In this document: positions 22,532-30,460 of the stretch, piece after piece
Layout: each line of letters starts with the position of its first letter
Numbering within the stretch: the stretch's first letter is position 1
Assembly (NCBI GenBank): GCA_003156975.1
Contig: PMIE01000055.1
Location: forward strand, 1,145-33,416
Source: Chloroflexota bacterium
GTDB taxonomy: Bacteria; Chloroflexota; Limnocylindria; Limnocylindrales; CSP1-4
Direction of reading: 5' to 3'
DNA: 32,272 nt
Program-made: the position numbers and the translations under genes
The notes under the pieces: generated by a model
Seen by the model: the letters and a program-made list of their open reading frames with translations, nothing else
Database searches by the model: none
What the model was told of the DNA's origin: nothing

Positions 22532-23614
22532 GTGCTGAGCTACTTCGAAACTCGAACCAGAATCATCGCCCTTGTCGCCATCGGCGCGAGCCTTCTGGCG
22601 CTCGTGCTCAAGATCGGCGATGCCGGCGGAGTGGTCGTCTTCGGCGCCTCGGCCGTTGGATTGGCCGGACTGGCAGCCATGGTCGGCGAGGCAACGGACC
22701 AGCTGGGCCACCGGCTCGGCTCCGGGGCGACCGGCGTTCTCCAATCCGCGCTTGGGAACCTGCCCGAACTCTTCATTGGCATCTTCGCCCTGCGAGCCGG
22801 ACTGGTGGAGGTCGTGCGCTCGGCCCTGGTCGGCTCCATTCTCGCCAACACCCTGCTCGTCCTGGGACTCGCGTTCCTGGCCGGCGGACTCCGCCACGGC
22901 CCTCAACGGTTCGGAGCCGACAAGACCAGGATGATGTCGACGCTCCTGCTCCTGGCGGTTGCGGCGATGGCCATTCCGACGATCGCCACCGCGCCGGGCG
23001 GTCCGGACCAGGGCCATGCGACGGAGCTGTCCGTCTTCGTGTCAGTCGTGCTCCTCGTGGTCTTCGCGGCCAGCATCCCGTTCTCGATACGGGGAGGACC
23101 TGGGGTCGGCACGACAGAAAGCGCCGTTGCGCCGGAGCACGCGTGGCCGCTGGGTCTCGCGATCGGGGCGCTCTGCGCGGCTGGGGTGGGGGCCGTCTTC
23201 GTGTCCGACTGGTTCGTCGAATCCCTGCGGCCGGCCATGAGCTACCTCGGCATGTCGGAGTCCTTCGCCGGCCTTGTGGTTGTGGCGATCGCCGGAAACG
23301 CCGTCGAGAACGTCGTCGGCGTCCAGTCGATGCTCCGCGACAAGGGGGATCTGGCTATCAGCCTCATCCTGAACTCCAGCCTGCAGGTCGCTCTGGCGCT
23401 GACTCCCGTCCTGGTCATCCTGAGTCTCGTGGCCGGCGGCGCAGTGCTGACTCTGGTTCTATCGCCACTGCTCGTCGTCGGCCTCGCTCTGGCCACGTTG
23501 CTGGTGGCACTCGTTGTCATCGACGGCGAGTCGACCTGGCTCGAAGGGCTGGCCCTGATCGGGCTCTATGTGATCCTCGCCGCCAGCGTCTGGTGGGGCG
23601 CCCCGATCGGCTGA
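22532..23614 (+). CDS. cax: Ca2+/H+ (cation/proton) antiporter, CaCA family
   Basis: The 360-residue membrane protein has about eleven hydrophobic helices and both alpha repeats of CAX exchangers. The first contains QSALGNLPELFIGIFAL and VGSILANTLLVLGLAFLAGG (about 70-125). The second contains VVVAIAGNAVENVVGVQSML and ISLILNSSLQVALALTPVLV (about 250-300). The Gly-Asn-x-x-Glu cores in each repeat are the ion-coordinating sites. It should expel Ca2+ or a similar cation in exchange for protons across the cytoplasmic membrane. The GTG start has GAGGAGG eight bases upstream. It lies 66 bp after the SCO1664-type gene and may be co-transcribed, though a functional tie is not obvious. It is convergent with the ROK gene. 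Confidence 0.93.
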   Translation: MLSYFETRTRIIALVAIGASLLALVLKIGDAGGVVVFGASAVGLAGLAAMVGEATDQLGHRLGSGATGVLQSALGNLPELFIGIFALRAGLVEVVRSALVGSILANTLLVLGLAFLAGGLRHGPQRFGADKTRMMSTLLLLAVAAMAIPTIATAPGGPDQGHATELSVFVSVVLLVVFAASIPFSIRGGPGVGTTESAVAPEHAWPLGLAIGALCAAGVGAVFVSDWFVESLRPAMSYLGMSESFAGLVVVAIAGNAVENVVGVQSMLRDKGDLAISLILNSSLQVALALTPVLVILSLVAGGAVLTLVLSPLLVVGLALATLLVALVVIDGESTWLEGLALIGLYVILAASVWWGAPIG

Positions 23615-23649
23615 GCGCACTAATCGCCTAAGCCGGTCCAGGAGACGAC

Positions 23650-24675
23650 TCAGGATCTAGCGCGCCTGACCCGCCAGACCGGGTCGCCGTGGCGCCCAGT
23701 TGCGAGCGGCCAGGCGCCCACCAGCCCCACGTCGTTGCCCAGTTCTGCGGGCAAGATTTGGACCCGGCCGGCCGGGCCCCGCAATCCGGTGGTAGCTACG
23801 GCGACGCGAGCCGGCTCCAGCCAGCGTTCGCCCTGACGTTCTGCGAGCGTCCCGCCGACCACGATCCGTTCTGGGTTGAAGGCATTTGCCCAGCCAACGC
23901 AGGAGATGGCGAAGGCCTTCCTGGCCCGGTCCATGAGCCCGCAGCAGAGTGCGTCGCCGGCGATCTCGCCTTCAGCCACATCCCGGCCGGTCAGCGGCGC
24001 GGCGGCCGCACGGGCGATGAGAAAGGTCGATCCGGCACCCGCCATCTCGTCGCAAGCCGCATTTGCCAGCCCGGAACCGGAGGCAATCGCTTCGAGATGG
24101 CCGATTCCGCCGCAGCCGCAGCGCGGGCCGGTCTCCGGAATCAGGCACGCATGGCCGACCTCGCCGGCCGTTCCGTCGGGGCCGAGGAGCAGGTGGCCGT
24201 CAAGCCAGATCGCCCCGCCCAGACCGGTTGAGACCGTGACATACATGAAGACGCGGCACCCGCGAGCCGCGCCGAGCCAGTGTTCGGCGAGGGCCGCAAC
24301 GTTGGTGTCCCTCTCCAGGTACGCCGGCAATCCGACGCGCGCCTCCAACTCGTCGGCGAGTGGCGCCTCTCGCAACGCAACCACGTTCGGCGGATCGACG
24401 ACCAGACCCCGCCACGGATCCACCGGTCCCATCGACGAGATCCCGATAGCCAGAAGACGATCGCGGACCGAGGACGGCAAGTCAACTCGGACGGCGTTCA
24501 GCAGGTCCGCACATGCAGCGTAGATTGCCTCCGGGCCACCCGTCAGTGGAGTCGGCGAGGCCCGTCGACCGATGCACTCACCCGTGGGCAGGATCGCGGC
24601 CGACCGAATCTGGGTACCGCCGAGGTCCAGACCAAGGACCACGGAGTCGGCGGAGGCGCGCCCGGATTGCGTCAT
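23650..24675 (-). CDS. ROK-family sugar kinase (glucokinase-like)
   Basis: The 341-residue protein has the ROK/actin-like ATPase fold: LGLDLGGTQIRSA (14-26, phosphate-binding loop), the catalytic Asp123 in ERDTNVAALAEHW, TVSTGLGGAIWLDG and the zinc region EVGHACLIPE...RCGCGGIGHLEAIASG. The zinc site normally has one His and three Cys. Here the last ligand is His193 in place of Cys, with His175, Cys186 and Cys188 retained. It probably phosphorylates glucose or an amino-sugar with ATP; ROK repressors are excluded because no N-terminal helix-turn-helix is present. The ATG has AAGGAGA eight bases upstream and overlaps the stop of the AI-2E-type gene (ATGA). Confidence 0.9.
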   Translation of the reverse strand: MTQSGRASADSVVLGLDLGGTQIRSAAILPTGECIGRRASPTPLTGGPEAIYAACADLLNAVRVDLPSSVRDRLLAIGISSMGPVDPWRGLVVDPPNVVALREAPLADELEARVGLPAYLERDTNVAALAEHWLGAARGCRVFMYVTVSTGLGGAIWLDGHLLLGPDGTAGEVGHACLIPETGPRCGCGGIGHLEAIASGSGLANAACDEMAGAGSTFLIARAAAAPLTGRDVAEGEIAGDALCCGLMDRARKAFAISCVGWANAFNPERIVVGGTLAERQGERWLEPARVAVATTGLRGPAGRVQILPAELGNDVGLVGAWPLATGRHGDPVWRVRRARS

Positions 24676-25955
24676 CGGCTTTCTCCTTTGGCGTCGGAGA
24701 TTGGGGCCGTGACCGGGGGCGCTCCGCCGCCAACCTCGGCAACCGCGGCGGCCACTTCGCCGCCGGCCGGCCCGGCCGCCGCCACCGCCTTCTTGACCGC
24801 CGCATCCCACTGGGAATGCCCGCCGGTCTCTTCGGGATAGAGCTCATGCAAAGTCACGTTGATCGCGGCCGCGACCGGCACTCCGAGCAATCCACCAAGC
24901 ACACCCCACGTGCTGAGGCCGACGAGGACGGCGAAGATCGTGATCACCGGATGGAGATGGACCGCCCTACCAATCACCAGAGGCATCACCACCTGATCCT
25001 CCACCTGACGGACGATGAAGTAAACCACGAGCACGACAATCGTCGTGTCCGTGCCATGGGTCGCGAAGGTTACCGTGCCCGCCAGGGCCGCCGCGATCAT
25101 TGGGCCAACCAGCGGAATGATCTCCAGGACACCGGTCAAGATCGCCAGGGCGAGCGCGAACGGCACATGCAAGATCGGGCCGAGGATCACGTAGATGACC
25201 GCCGCAACCAGAACGATCAGCGCCAACTGGCCGCGCAGCCATCGCCCCAGAACCACGTGAATTCGATGGGCGAGCTGGAGCGTCTCGACTCTCTGCTCGC
25301 GATCCAGAAACCGCAAGGCGAACTGCCCGAAACGGTGGCCGTCGAGGAGCAGATAGAAGGTGATGATCAGGCATAGGATCACCTGCAGGCCCATTTCGAC
25401 GGCTCGCTCGGCCATCTGGACTGCGCTCGAAGGCGAGTTGATCAAGCCCAGGAAGGCGTCTTTGATCTGCTTCGCCAGTTCGGTGACATCGAAGGTGTTT
25501 CCGGCCACGACGAGCGAGTCGCCGAGGAGCTTGTGCATGGCCGACGAGATGACGTCGTGCCCGCCAGACGACAGGTCGGCGAGTTCCTTCCCGGCTCGTT
25601 CGGCGGCGATGAAGGCAAGAACCCCGACGCTGCCCAGGAAGAGGACATAGCCGAGAGCGACGACCGCGGCCCTGGGCAATCGAGTGCGGCTCTGAACGGC
25701 CGAGACCACGGGCGAGAACGCGTACGCCATGACGCCGGCAACGACGAATGGACCGATGATGCCGCGGGCCAGCCAGAGAACGGCCACCACGGCGATGGCC
25801 AGTACGAGCAGACGCACGAACTGGTCCGACCATGCAATGCCGAAGCGTGCGGGCGCAGGCGGCATGGCCGGTCTGGTCGACTCCGGTCTGGTCGACTCCG
25901 TTCTGGTCGACCCCGTTCTGGCCGCCATCCCAATCCTCCGCTCTCCGGATGCCAT
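24672..25955 (-). CDS. AI-2E-family transporter (TqsA/YdiK-like membrane protein)
   Basis: The 427-residue protein has the eight-helix layout of the family. FVRLLVLAIAVVAVLWLARGIIGPFVVAGVMAYAFSP forms the first pair of helices. A long soluble loop follows (about 130-200). The signature region is ALALAILTGVLEIIPLVGPM, then QVEDQVVMPLVIGRAVHLHP. It ends with GLLGVPVAAAINVTLHEL and an Ala/Gly-rich cytoplasmic tail. Members have been tied to autoinducer-2 export, Na+/H+ exchange or other small solutes, so the substrate is open. Two ATGs have good ribosome sites: 25953-25955 (GGGAGGT) and 25926-25928 (GGAGG). I chose the longer. The N-terminal tail carries a Thr-Arg-Ser repeat from tandem DNA. It is coupled to the ROK kinase by ATGA. 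Confidence 0.87.
   Translation of the reverse strand: MASGERRIGMAARTGSTRTESTRPESTRPAMPPAPARFGIAWSDQFVRLLVLAIAVVAVLWLARGIIGPFVVAGVMAYAFSPVVSAVQSRTRLPRAAVVALGYVLFLGSVGVLAFIAAERAGKELADLSSGGHDVISSAMHKLLGDSLVVAGNTFDVTELAKQIKDAFLGLINSPSSAVQMAERAVEMGLQVILCLIITFYLLLDGHRFGQFALRFLDREQRVETLQLAHRIHVVLGRWLRGQLALIVLVAAVIYVILGPILHVPFALALAILTGVLEIIPLVGPMIAAALAGTVTFATHGTDTTIVVLVVYFIVRQVEDQVVMPLVIGRAVHLHPVITIFAVLVGLSTWGVLGGLLGVPVAAAINVTLHELYPEETGGHSQWDAAVKKAVAAAGPAGGEVAAAVAEVGGGAPPVTAPISDAKGESR
25870..25923. repeat. 15-bp tandem repeat in the AI-2E-type N-terminus
   Basis: GGTCTGGTCGACTCC appears at 25870 and 25885, with near copies from 25900 and 25915 (GTTCTGGTCGACCCC, then partial). It encodes a repeated five-residue unit like STRPE in the unstructured cytoplasmic tail. 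The period is a multiple of three, so copy-number change would keep the frame. Confidence 0.75.
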
Positions 25956-26116
25956 GCGGACCTCCCGCTGCAGCGAAGTGAATAGCCTACCTCGACCGTG
26001 CTCCACCAAACCGGTGGGGCGGCGGCCGGGTCTCACCATATCGCGCCAGATGGCCGATGCCGTCGCCAAATGGGCGCGATACTAGGCACGCTACGTTCAC
26101 GAATTGCGGGGAGCTA

Positions 26117-27106
26117 ATGACCGGATCAACGGCACTGGCGCTGACCACGACGGGTCTGAAGAAGAGTTACGGCCGACAGGTGGCCCTCGCCGGCCTGGAT
26201 CTCGAGGTTCCGGCCGGAGTCGTATACGGCTTCCTTGGGCCCAACGGCGCCGGCAAGACGACGACAATGCGCCTCCTCACCGGGCTCATTCGCGCAGACT
26301 CCGGCTCGATCTCCTTGCTTGGGCAGAAGTTCGACGGCTCGCAAAACCACCTTCTGTACGACGTCGGCGCCCTCATCGAAGCCCCTTCCCTGTATCCACA
26401 CCTCTCGGCCCGCGACAACTTGATCGTCTTCGGGGCGGCCGGCAAGAAGGTTTCCAGGGCTCGAGTCGACGAGCTTCTCGAACTGGTCGGTCTGCGGGAC
26501 CGGGCCGCTGATCGCGTCTCGAAGTACTCGATGGGCATGAAGCAGCGGCTCGGAATCGCCGTGGCCATGCTCAACGACCCCAAATTGCTGCTGCTCGACG
26601 AGCCGGCCAACGGCCTTGATCCGAGCGGCATCGTCGCCCTCCGAGACACAATGAAGGCGCTGGCCGCGAGCGGCAAGACCGTCTTCATCTCGAGTCACAT
26701 CCTGCCCGAGGTCCAGCAGATGGCCGACATTGTCGGCATCGTGGCGGCCGGCCGTCTGGTGGTCCAGGGCCCGCTCGATGAGCTGCTTGCCCGGCAGGCG
26801 CTGGTCCGCGTCAAGGTTCTGCCTGCGGAAACGGCCGCGGCGTTTGCCGTGCTGTCGAAGCTGGCCGGAGACGGTCGCGTTGAGGTCACATACCCCGATG
26901 CCGCATGGCTCGTGGCCCGTATCGCGGCGGACAAGGCCACGGAAGTGAACCGGGCCCTGGCCCAGGCAGGGATCTATGCCTCCGGCATAGAGGCCGGCAG
27001 CGACCTGGAGTCGCTCTTCCTGCAGCTCACGGCGCCGCCCGTCCCGCCGCCGTCACAGTCCCGACCCGGCGCAATCCCCGGCTGGAACAGCGGAGTCGCA
27101 TCGTGA
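26117..27106 (+). CDS. ABC transporter ATP-binding protein (BcrA/NatA-like)
   Basis: The 329-residue ATPase shows Walker A GPNGAGKTT (41-49), signature YSMGMKQRLGIA, Walker B LLLLDEPANGLDP and switch SSHIL. SMGMKQR in place of LSGGQ is typical of the bacitracin/lantibiotic-immunity type (BcrA, NatA). The C-terminal about 100 residues are the accessory domain with a Pro-rich tail. It should power the permease encoded next, exporting or displacing a drug-like or lipid-like substrate. The ATG at 26117-26119 has GGGGAG upstream and is preferred over an upstream frame beginning at 26057. The stop overlaps the permease GTG (GTGA). Confidence 0.93.
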   Translation: MTGSTALALTTTGLKKSYGRQVALAGLDLEVPAGVVYGFLGPNGAGKTTTMRLLTGLIRADSGSISLLGQKFDGSQNHLLYDVGALIEAPSLYPHLSARDNLIVFGAAGKKVSRARVDELLELVGLRDRAADRVSKYSMGMKQRLGIAVAMLNDPKLLLLDEPANGLDPSGIVALRDTMKALAASGKTVFISSHILPEVQQMADIVGIVAAGRLVVQGPLDELLARQALVRVKVLPAETAAAFAVLSKLAGDGRVEVTYPDAAWLVARIAADKATEVNRALAQAGIYASGIEAGSDLESLFLQLTAPPVPPPSQSRPGAIPGWNSGVAS

Positions 27107-27921
27107 GCCTCGCAATTGCCGGAGTCCGCAAGTTCCGGACCCGATCAGCCACAATCGTTTCGCTCATCATCGCCGTGATCCTCGTGGGCCTCTTGCTGGT
27201 GCTCGAAGGCGTCGGTTACCGCAACGTTTCCGCGGACAGAAGCGTGGACACTTCCTCGATTGTCTGGATCCTGAGCTTCCCGGGCGCCTTCGACGGAGTC
27301 CTCGAGTTCACATACCTCTTCCTCGGGATCATCGGTCTCATCTACGTAGCCACTGCCGCTGGTTCGGAGTGGAGTTGGGGCACCCTGAAAGTGGCGGTGG
27401 CACGCGGCCAGTCCCGCTGGAAGTACACGGTCGCCACGTTCGCGTCGCTCGCGATCATCTTGCTCATCGGCATGCTGATCACTTTCGGCGCCGGACTGAT
27501 CGCCGTGGTCATCGGGGCCGCGATCGCTGGACTCCCACTGGGCAACCCGTTCGATCCGGCCGTGCTGGCGCGGATCTTGCTCGAACTGGCGCGCTGCTGG
27601 ATTGCCCTGACCGGCCTGACCTCGCTGGGCTACGCCGTCGCCATGGTGGCAAAGAGCCAGATGGCCGGCATCGGAACCGTCATAGGCTTCTTCATCGTGT
27701 CGATCATCGGCCCATCATTGCTGCCGGACTTCGTCAGAGAGATCTTCAAGTACATGCCCTTCAACATCTCCGGCGATGCGATCGGAATCCAGGGGCCTCC
27801 CGGTTCCGGTGCGACCAATGCGGTAGACCCCACCCTGGCCCTCGTCATCATCGTCGCCTGGCTGGTCGGATGCCTTGCCGTCGCATCGATCTCGGTCCAA
27901 CGAACGGAAATCACCGGCTGA
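27103..27921 (+). CDS. ABC-2 family permease
   Basis: The 272-residue protein has six likely membrane helices: ATIVSLIIAVILVGLLLVLE at the N-terminus, EFTYLFLGIIGLIYVATAAG, ASLAIILLIGMLITFGAGLI, CWIALTGLTSLGYAVAMVA, GTVIGFFIVSIIGPSLLP and LALVIIVAWLVGCLAVASI at the C-terminus. The loop SEWSWGTLKVAVARGQSR (about 86-103) matches the cytoplasmic E-x-x-x-GT-x-K coupling segment of BcrB/ABC-2 permeases. It forms the channel for the ATPase encoded upstream, to which it is translationally coupled by the GTGA overlap. A longer upstream frame is only a shadow of the ATPase gene. The substrate is unknown. It ends 30 bp before the convergent surface-protein gene. Confidence 0.88.
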   Translation: MSLAIAGVRKFRTRSATIVSLIIAVILVGLLLVLEGVGYRNVSADRSVDTSSIVWILSFPGAFDGVLEFTYLFLGIIGLIYVATAAGSEWSWGTLKVAVARGQSRWKYTVATFASLAIILLIGMLITFGAGLIAVVIGAAIAGLPLGNPFDPAVLARILLELARCWIALTGLTSLGYAVAMVAKSQMAGIGTVIGFFIVSIIGPSLLPDFVREIFKYMPFNISGDAIGIQGPPGSGATNAVDPTLALVIIVAWLVGCLAVASISVQRTEITG

Positions 27922-27950
27922 CGGGAGCGGCGACGAGCTAGCAGTGGGCG

Positions 27951-28763
27951 TCAGCGCTTCCGCTGCTGCCGGCGCCGGTCGAAGAAGAACCAGGTTCCGC
28001 CGATCAACAGAGCCACACCAACGAGAACCGCCTCGATCGGTACCGGCGAGTCGTCCAACCAGCCCGACCCCGAGGAAGCGGCTGGCGCCGGCGAGGCTGT
28101 GGGCGTCGGCTCGGGCGTCGGCGTCGACGTCGGCAACGGCACCGGCGTTGGAGTGGGCGTCTCGATCGGCGTGGGCGTTGGTGCGGGCGCAATGGAGCCG
28201 CTCGACGGGACCGTGGGAGAGGCCTTCACCGCCACGGCCGGCCCCACATACGTCCGGAAGGTGAAGTCCGCGCTGGAGTCGCGCTGGAGGTAGCTCCACG
28301 GACTCCAGCCGATGAGTGCGTTGCCCGATGCATACCTGTTGGATGTGGACCACCTGATGCTGAGGCCGGCAGTGAACACGATCGCGAGAAACTCCCCCTT
28401 CGTGACGTTGAAGGGCGTGAGAGCGAAATGCACCCAGGCGTCGGCGGCGCCAACGGCAACCACCTTTCTGGCCAGGGACTTCCCGTCCGGGTGGCCGGGC
28501 ACAGGCCCCGTGACCTTCTCGACGTTGACCGTGACGTTTATCGTGCCCGAATGACTGAACAGCCACAGGTCGACGCCCGTGAGCGACCCGGCCTTGCCGA
28601 CTTTGAATGTCTGGACATATGAGCCATTCAACGCCGAAGCGCGGTTCTTGGCGAGACTCTGCTGATCCACAACGGGTTTCGCGGCGGCCAGACTGAAGCC
28701 CGGCATCAGGACAAGTACCAGCAGGCTGACGCCCAGTGCGAGCGCACGTCGCTTTATGGTCAA
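27951..28763 (-). CDS. Membrane-anchored surface protein with Pro/Thr stalk
   Basis: The 270-residue protein has four parts. Residues 1-27 are a signal peptide (KRR, hydrophobic core, cut after SLAAA). Residues about 30-180 look like a secreted beta-sandwich: LNGSYVQTFKVGKAGSLTGV, INVTVNVEKVTG and RWSTSNRYASG segments, resembling carbohydrate-binding or choice-of-anchor domains. Residues about 182-232 are a Pro/Thr-rich stalk (APTPTPIETPTPTPVPLP and similar). A C-terminal helix (AVLVGVALLIGGTWFFF) and a basic tail (RRRQQRKR) form a stop-transfer anchor. No LPXTG motif is seen, so sortase attachment is unlikely. The start is a TTG with GGAG upstream. The ligand is unknown. This fits a cell with one membrane and an exposed surface. 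Confidence 0.8.
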   Translation of the reverse strand: MTIKRRALALGVSLLVLVLMPGFSLAAAKPVVDQQSLAKNRASALNGSYVQTFKVGKAGSLTGVDLWLFSHSGTINVTVNVEKVTGPVPGHPDGKSLARKVVAVGAADAWVHFALTPFNVTKGEFLAIVFTAGLSIRWSTSNRYASGNALIGWSPWSYLQRDSSADFTFRTYVGPAVAVKASPTVPSSGSIAPAPTPTPIETPTPTPVPLPTSTPTPEPTPTASPAPAASSGSGWLDDSPVPIEAVLVGVALLIGGTWFFFDRRRQQRKR

Positions 28764-28974
28764 TCTGCACTCCGATCGATCTCAGCGGTCGCCCCAAATG
28801 GCGGCCGACGAACTTCCCACGGCCTCTCCGTGGTCGGGATGGGGCGGCTCCAGCGAACGGCCGCGGCGCCGCAGACCCATGCCTATGCTACCCCGGCGAA
28901 CCGCAAGGCAAGGAATCCGGGGCAACCGGACGGCTTCGCGGCTCATGGCGGCGTCCGATGGTACGCTCAGGCAG

Positions 28975-29766
28975 ATGGACGAACAGCGACACGCGGCCGG
29001 CGACTCGGGGCGTGCCGCGCCCCATGCCGAACCAGCGGGACCGGACGCCGCCGCCCCCGAGACCAACGCCTCGTCGGGCGGCATCGTCGGCCAGCTGCAG
29101 AGCGTGGCTGGTCCGGTGGCAGGGGCAATCGGATCCATCTTCGGGGCGGCCAGCCAGGCCTGGTCCGGTAGCGAGGCCGCGATTGGAAGGCGGCTGAGTC
29201 GTCAGGCCAGGGAGCCACTCCCCAACCTGTATGAGCTGTACCCCGAGGCCCACCAGGCCTCGCCCCATGAACTCGGGATGCGGTTCGTGCCGGTCGAGGA
29301 TATCCGCGGCACGGCAGTAGCCGGAGCGGCCCAACGCGGCGGTGACTTTCTGCCACTCAGGCCATTCCGCGGCGAGAACTGGGAAACGCGCTGGCAGCGG
29401 CTTCGGCTGGCCAACGAGCGGCTCCAACCGCTTCCACCGGTCGACCTCATCAAGTACGACAACGACTACTGGGTGGTCGACGGGCATAATCGGGTCGCGG
29501 TCACCCTCTACTCCAACGGCGTGGGGCTGGACGCCATGGTCACCGAGTTGGTCCCTCTCGATGGGCAGACCAGCGAGCGTCCGCGCAACCTTCTCTCCTA
29601 CCTGGGTGAGACCGGCGAGCTCAGGGCTGCGGCCCAGGGCCACCGGCCGGCCATGGGCAGGAGGCTGGTCGAGCAGCAGTCGGCCGACGAGGCCGCCGTC
29701 GTCCTCGAGGTCGAACTGACGGCCGACCACCAGGCGCACGCCGACGAGATTGGCAAGGTCGAGTGA
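28975..29766 (+). CDS. ParB/Srx-fold protein with DGHNRVAV motif
   Basis: The 263-residue protein has a polar, Ala/Gly-rich N-terminus (about 1-75) and then a globular part. It carries LPNLYELYPEAHQASPHELG, RFVPVEDIRGT and LPPVDLIKYDNDYWVVDGHN, followed by RVAVTLYSNGVGLDAMV. The DGHNRVAV motif (169-176) resembles the DGHHR nucleotide/phosphate loop of ParB/sulfiredoxin folds. It is not chromosomal ParB: the helix-turn-helix and the dimerisation region are absent, and a true parB is at 6429. The function is unknown; nucleotide or phosphate chemistry is possible. I chose the ATG at 28975 because conserved sequence starts later; earlier in-frame codons exist. The next gene, a metallophosphoesterase, begins one base after the stop. 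Confidence 0.72.
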   Translation: MDEQRHAAGDSGRAAPHAEPAGPDAAAPETNASSGGIVGQLQSVAGPVAGAIGSIFGAASQAWSGSEAAIGRRLSRQAREPLPNLYELYPEAHQASPHELGMRFVPVEDIRGTAVAGAAQRGGDFLPLRPFRGENWETRWQRLRLANERLQPLPPVDLIKYDNDYWVVDGHNRVAVTLYSNGVGLDAMVTELVPLDGQTSERPRNLLSYLGETGELRAAAQGHRPAMGRRLVEQQSADEAAVVLEVELTADHQAHADEIGKVE

Positions 29767-29767
29767 G

Positions 29768-30460
29768 ATGACGAGGCGTCTCACGATCGAATGGCCGGAT
29801 CCAGTCCCGTTCCGCGGCCGAGACGGCGCGCCGATCCGCCTGCTGGCCGTCTCGGACGTACTCGAGCCGACCCTCTTGGATGCGCGCAACCGAGACGCCA
29901 TCGCACCGGTCGACTTCATCGTCGGCTGCGGCGACCTGGACTGCGAGGACCTGGCCTTCATCGCCGACGCGTTCAACTCCCCGATCGTGTACGTCTATGG
30001 CAACCACGACACGGACGACCGCTGGAAGCAATGCGACGGGGCCTGCCCGGCGGAGATCCATTCGACGGCGATCCGTCACCTGGCCGGCGTCTCGATTGCG
30101 GGCCTCACCTGGCCGGGACGCCGAGGGAAACGCGGCAATCGCAGTGAGCGGTCGGCGCGGGGTCAGGCGATGAGGCTGGCGATTCGACGTGCCGGGCACG
30201 CAGGTCCGATCATCGTGCTGAGTCACGTGCCGCCGCTCGACGCAGGCGACGTCCCGAGCGACGCCTACCATCGCGGCTTCAAGGGCTACCGATGGCTGCT
30301 CGAGCGCCTGAAACCGACCCTGTGGCTCCACGGCCACACGCCTCTGGCCGCAACAAGCGAATGGAAGGTCCAGGTTGGGCAAAGTACGGTCGTGAATGTG
30401 ACCGGTGCCGTCGTCATCGACCTGCTGCCGCCCAAGAGCGGGCCGAAGACCGATCTATAG
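29768..30460 (+). CDS. Metallophosphoesterase (calcineurin-like), altered first metal motif
   Basis: The 230-residue protein has the calcineurin-like order of metal motifs: LLAVSDVLEP (Asp30), VGCGDLDCED (Asp56), VYGNHDTDD (Asn79, His80, Asp81), VLSHVPPLD and LHGHTPLA. The first motif is usually DxH; here it is D-V-L, so one metal ligand is missing unless the following Glu replaces it. Substrates may be a phosphodiester, a phosphoprotein or a nucleotide. The ATG at 29768 starts one base after the previous stop, so it is coupled to the ParB/Srx-fold gene. The gene converges on aceE, and the two stop codons overlap within six bases. No signal peptide is seen, so it is cytoplasmic. Confidence 0.85.
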   Translation: MTRRLTIEWPDPVPFRGRDGAPIRLLAVSDVLEPTLLDARNRDAIAPVDFIVGCGDLDCEDLAFIADAFNSPIVYVYGNHDTDDRWKQCDGACPAEIHSTAIRHLAGVSIAGLTWPGRRGKRGNRSERSARGQAMRLAIRRAGHAGPIIVLSHVPPLDAGDVPSDAYHRGFKGYRWLLERLKPTLWLHGHTPLAATSEWKVQVGQSTVVNVTGAVVIDLLPPKSGPKTDL

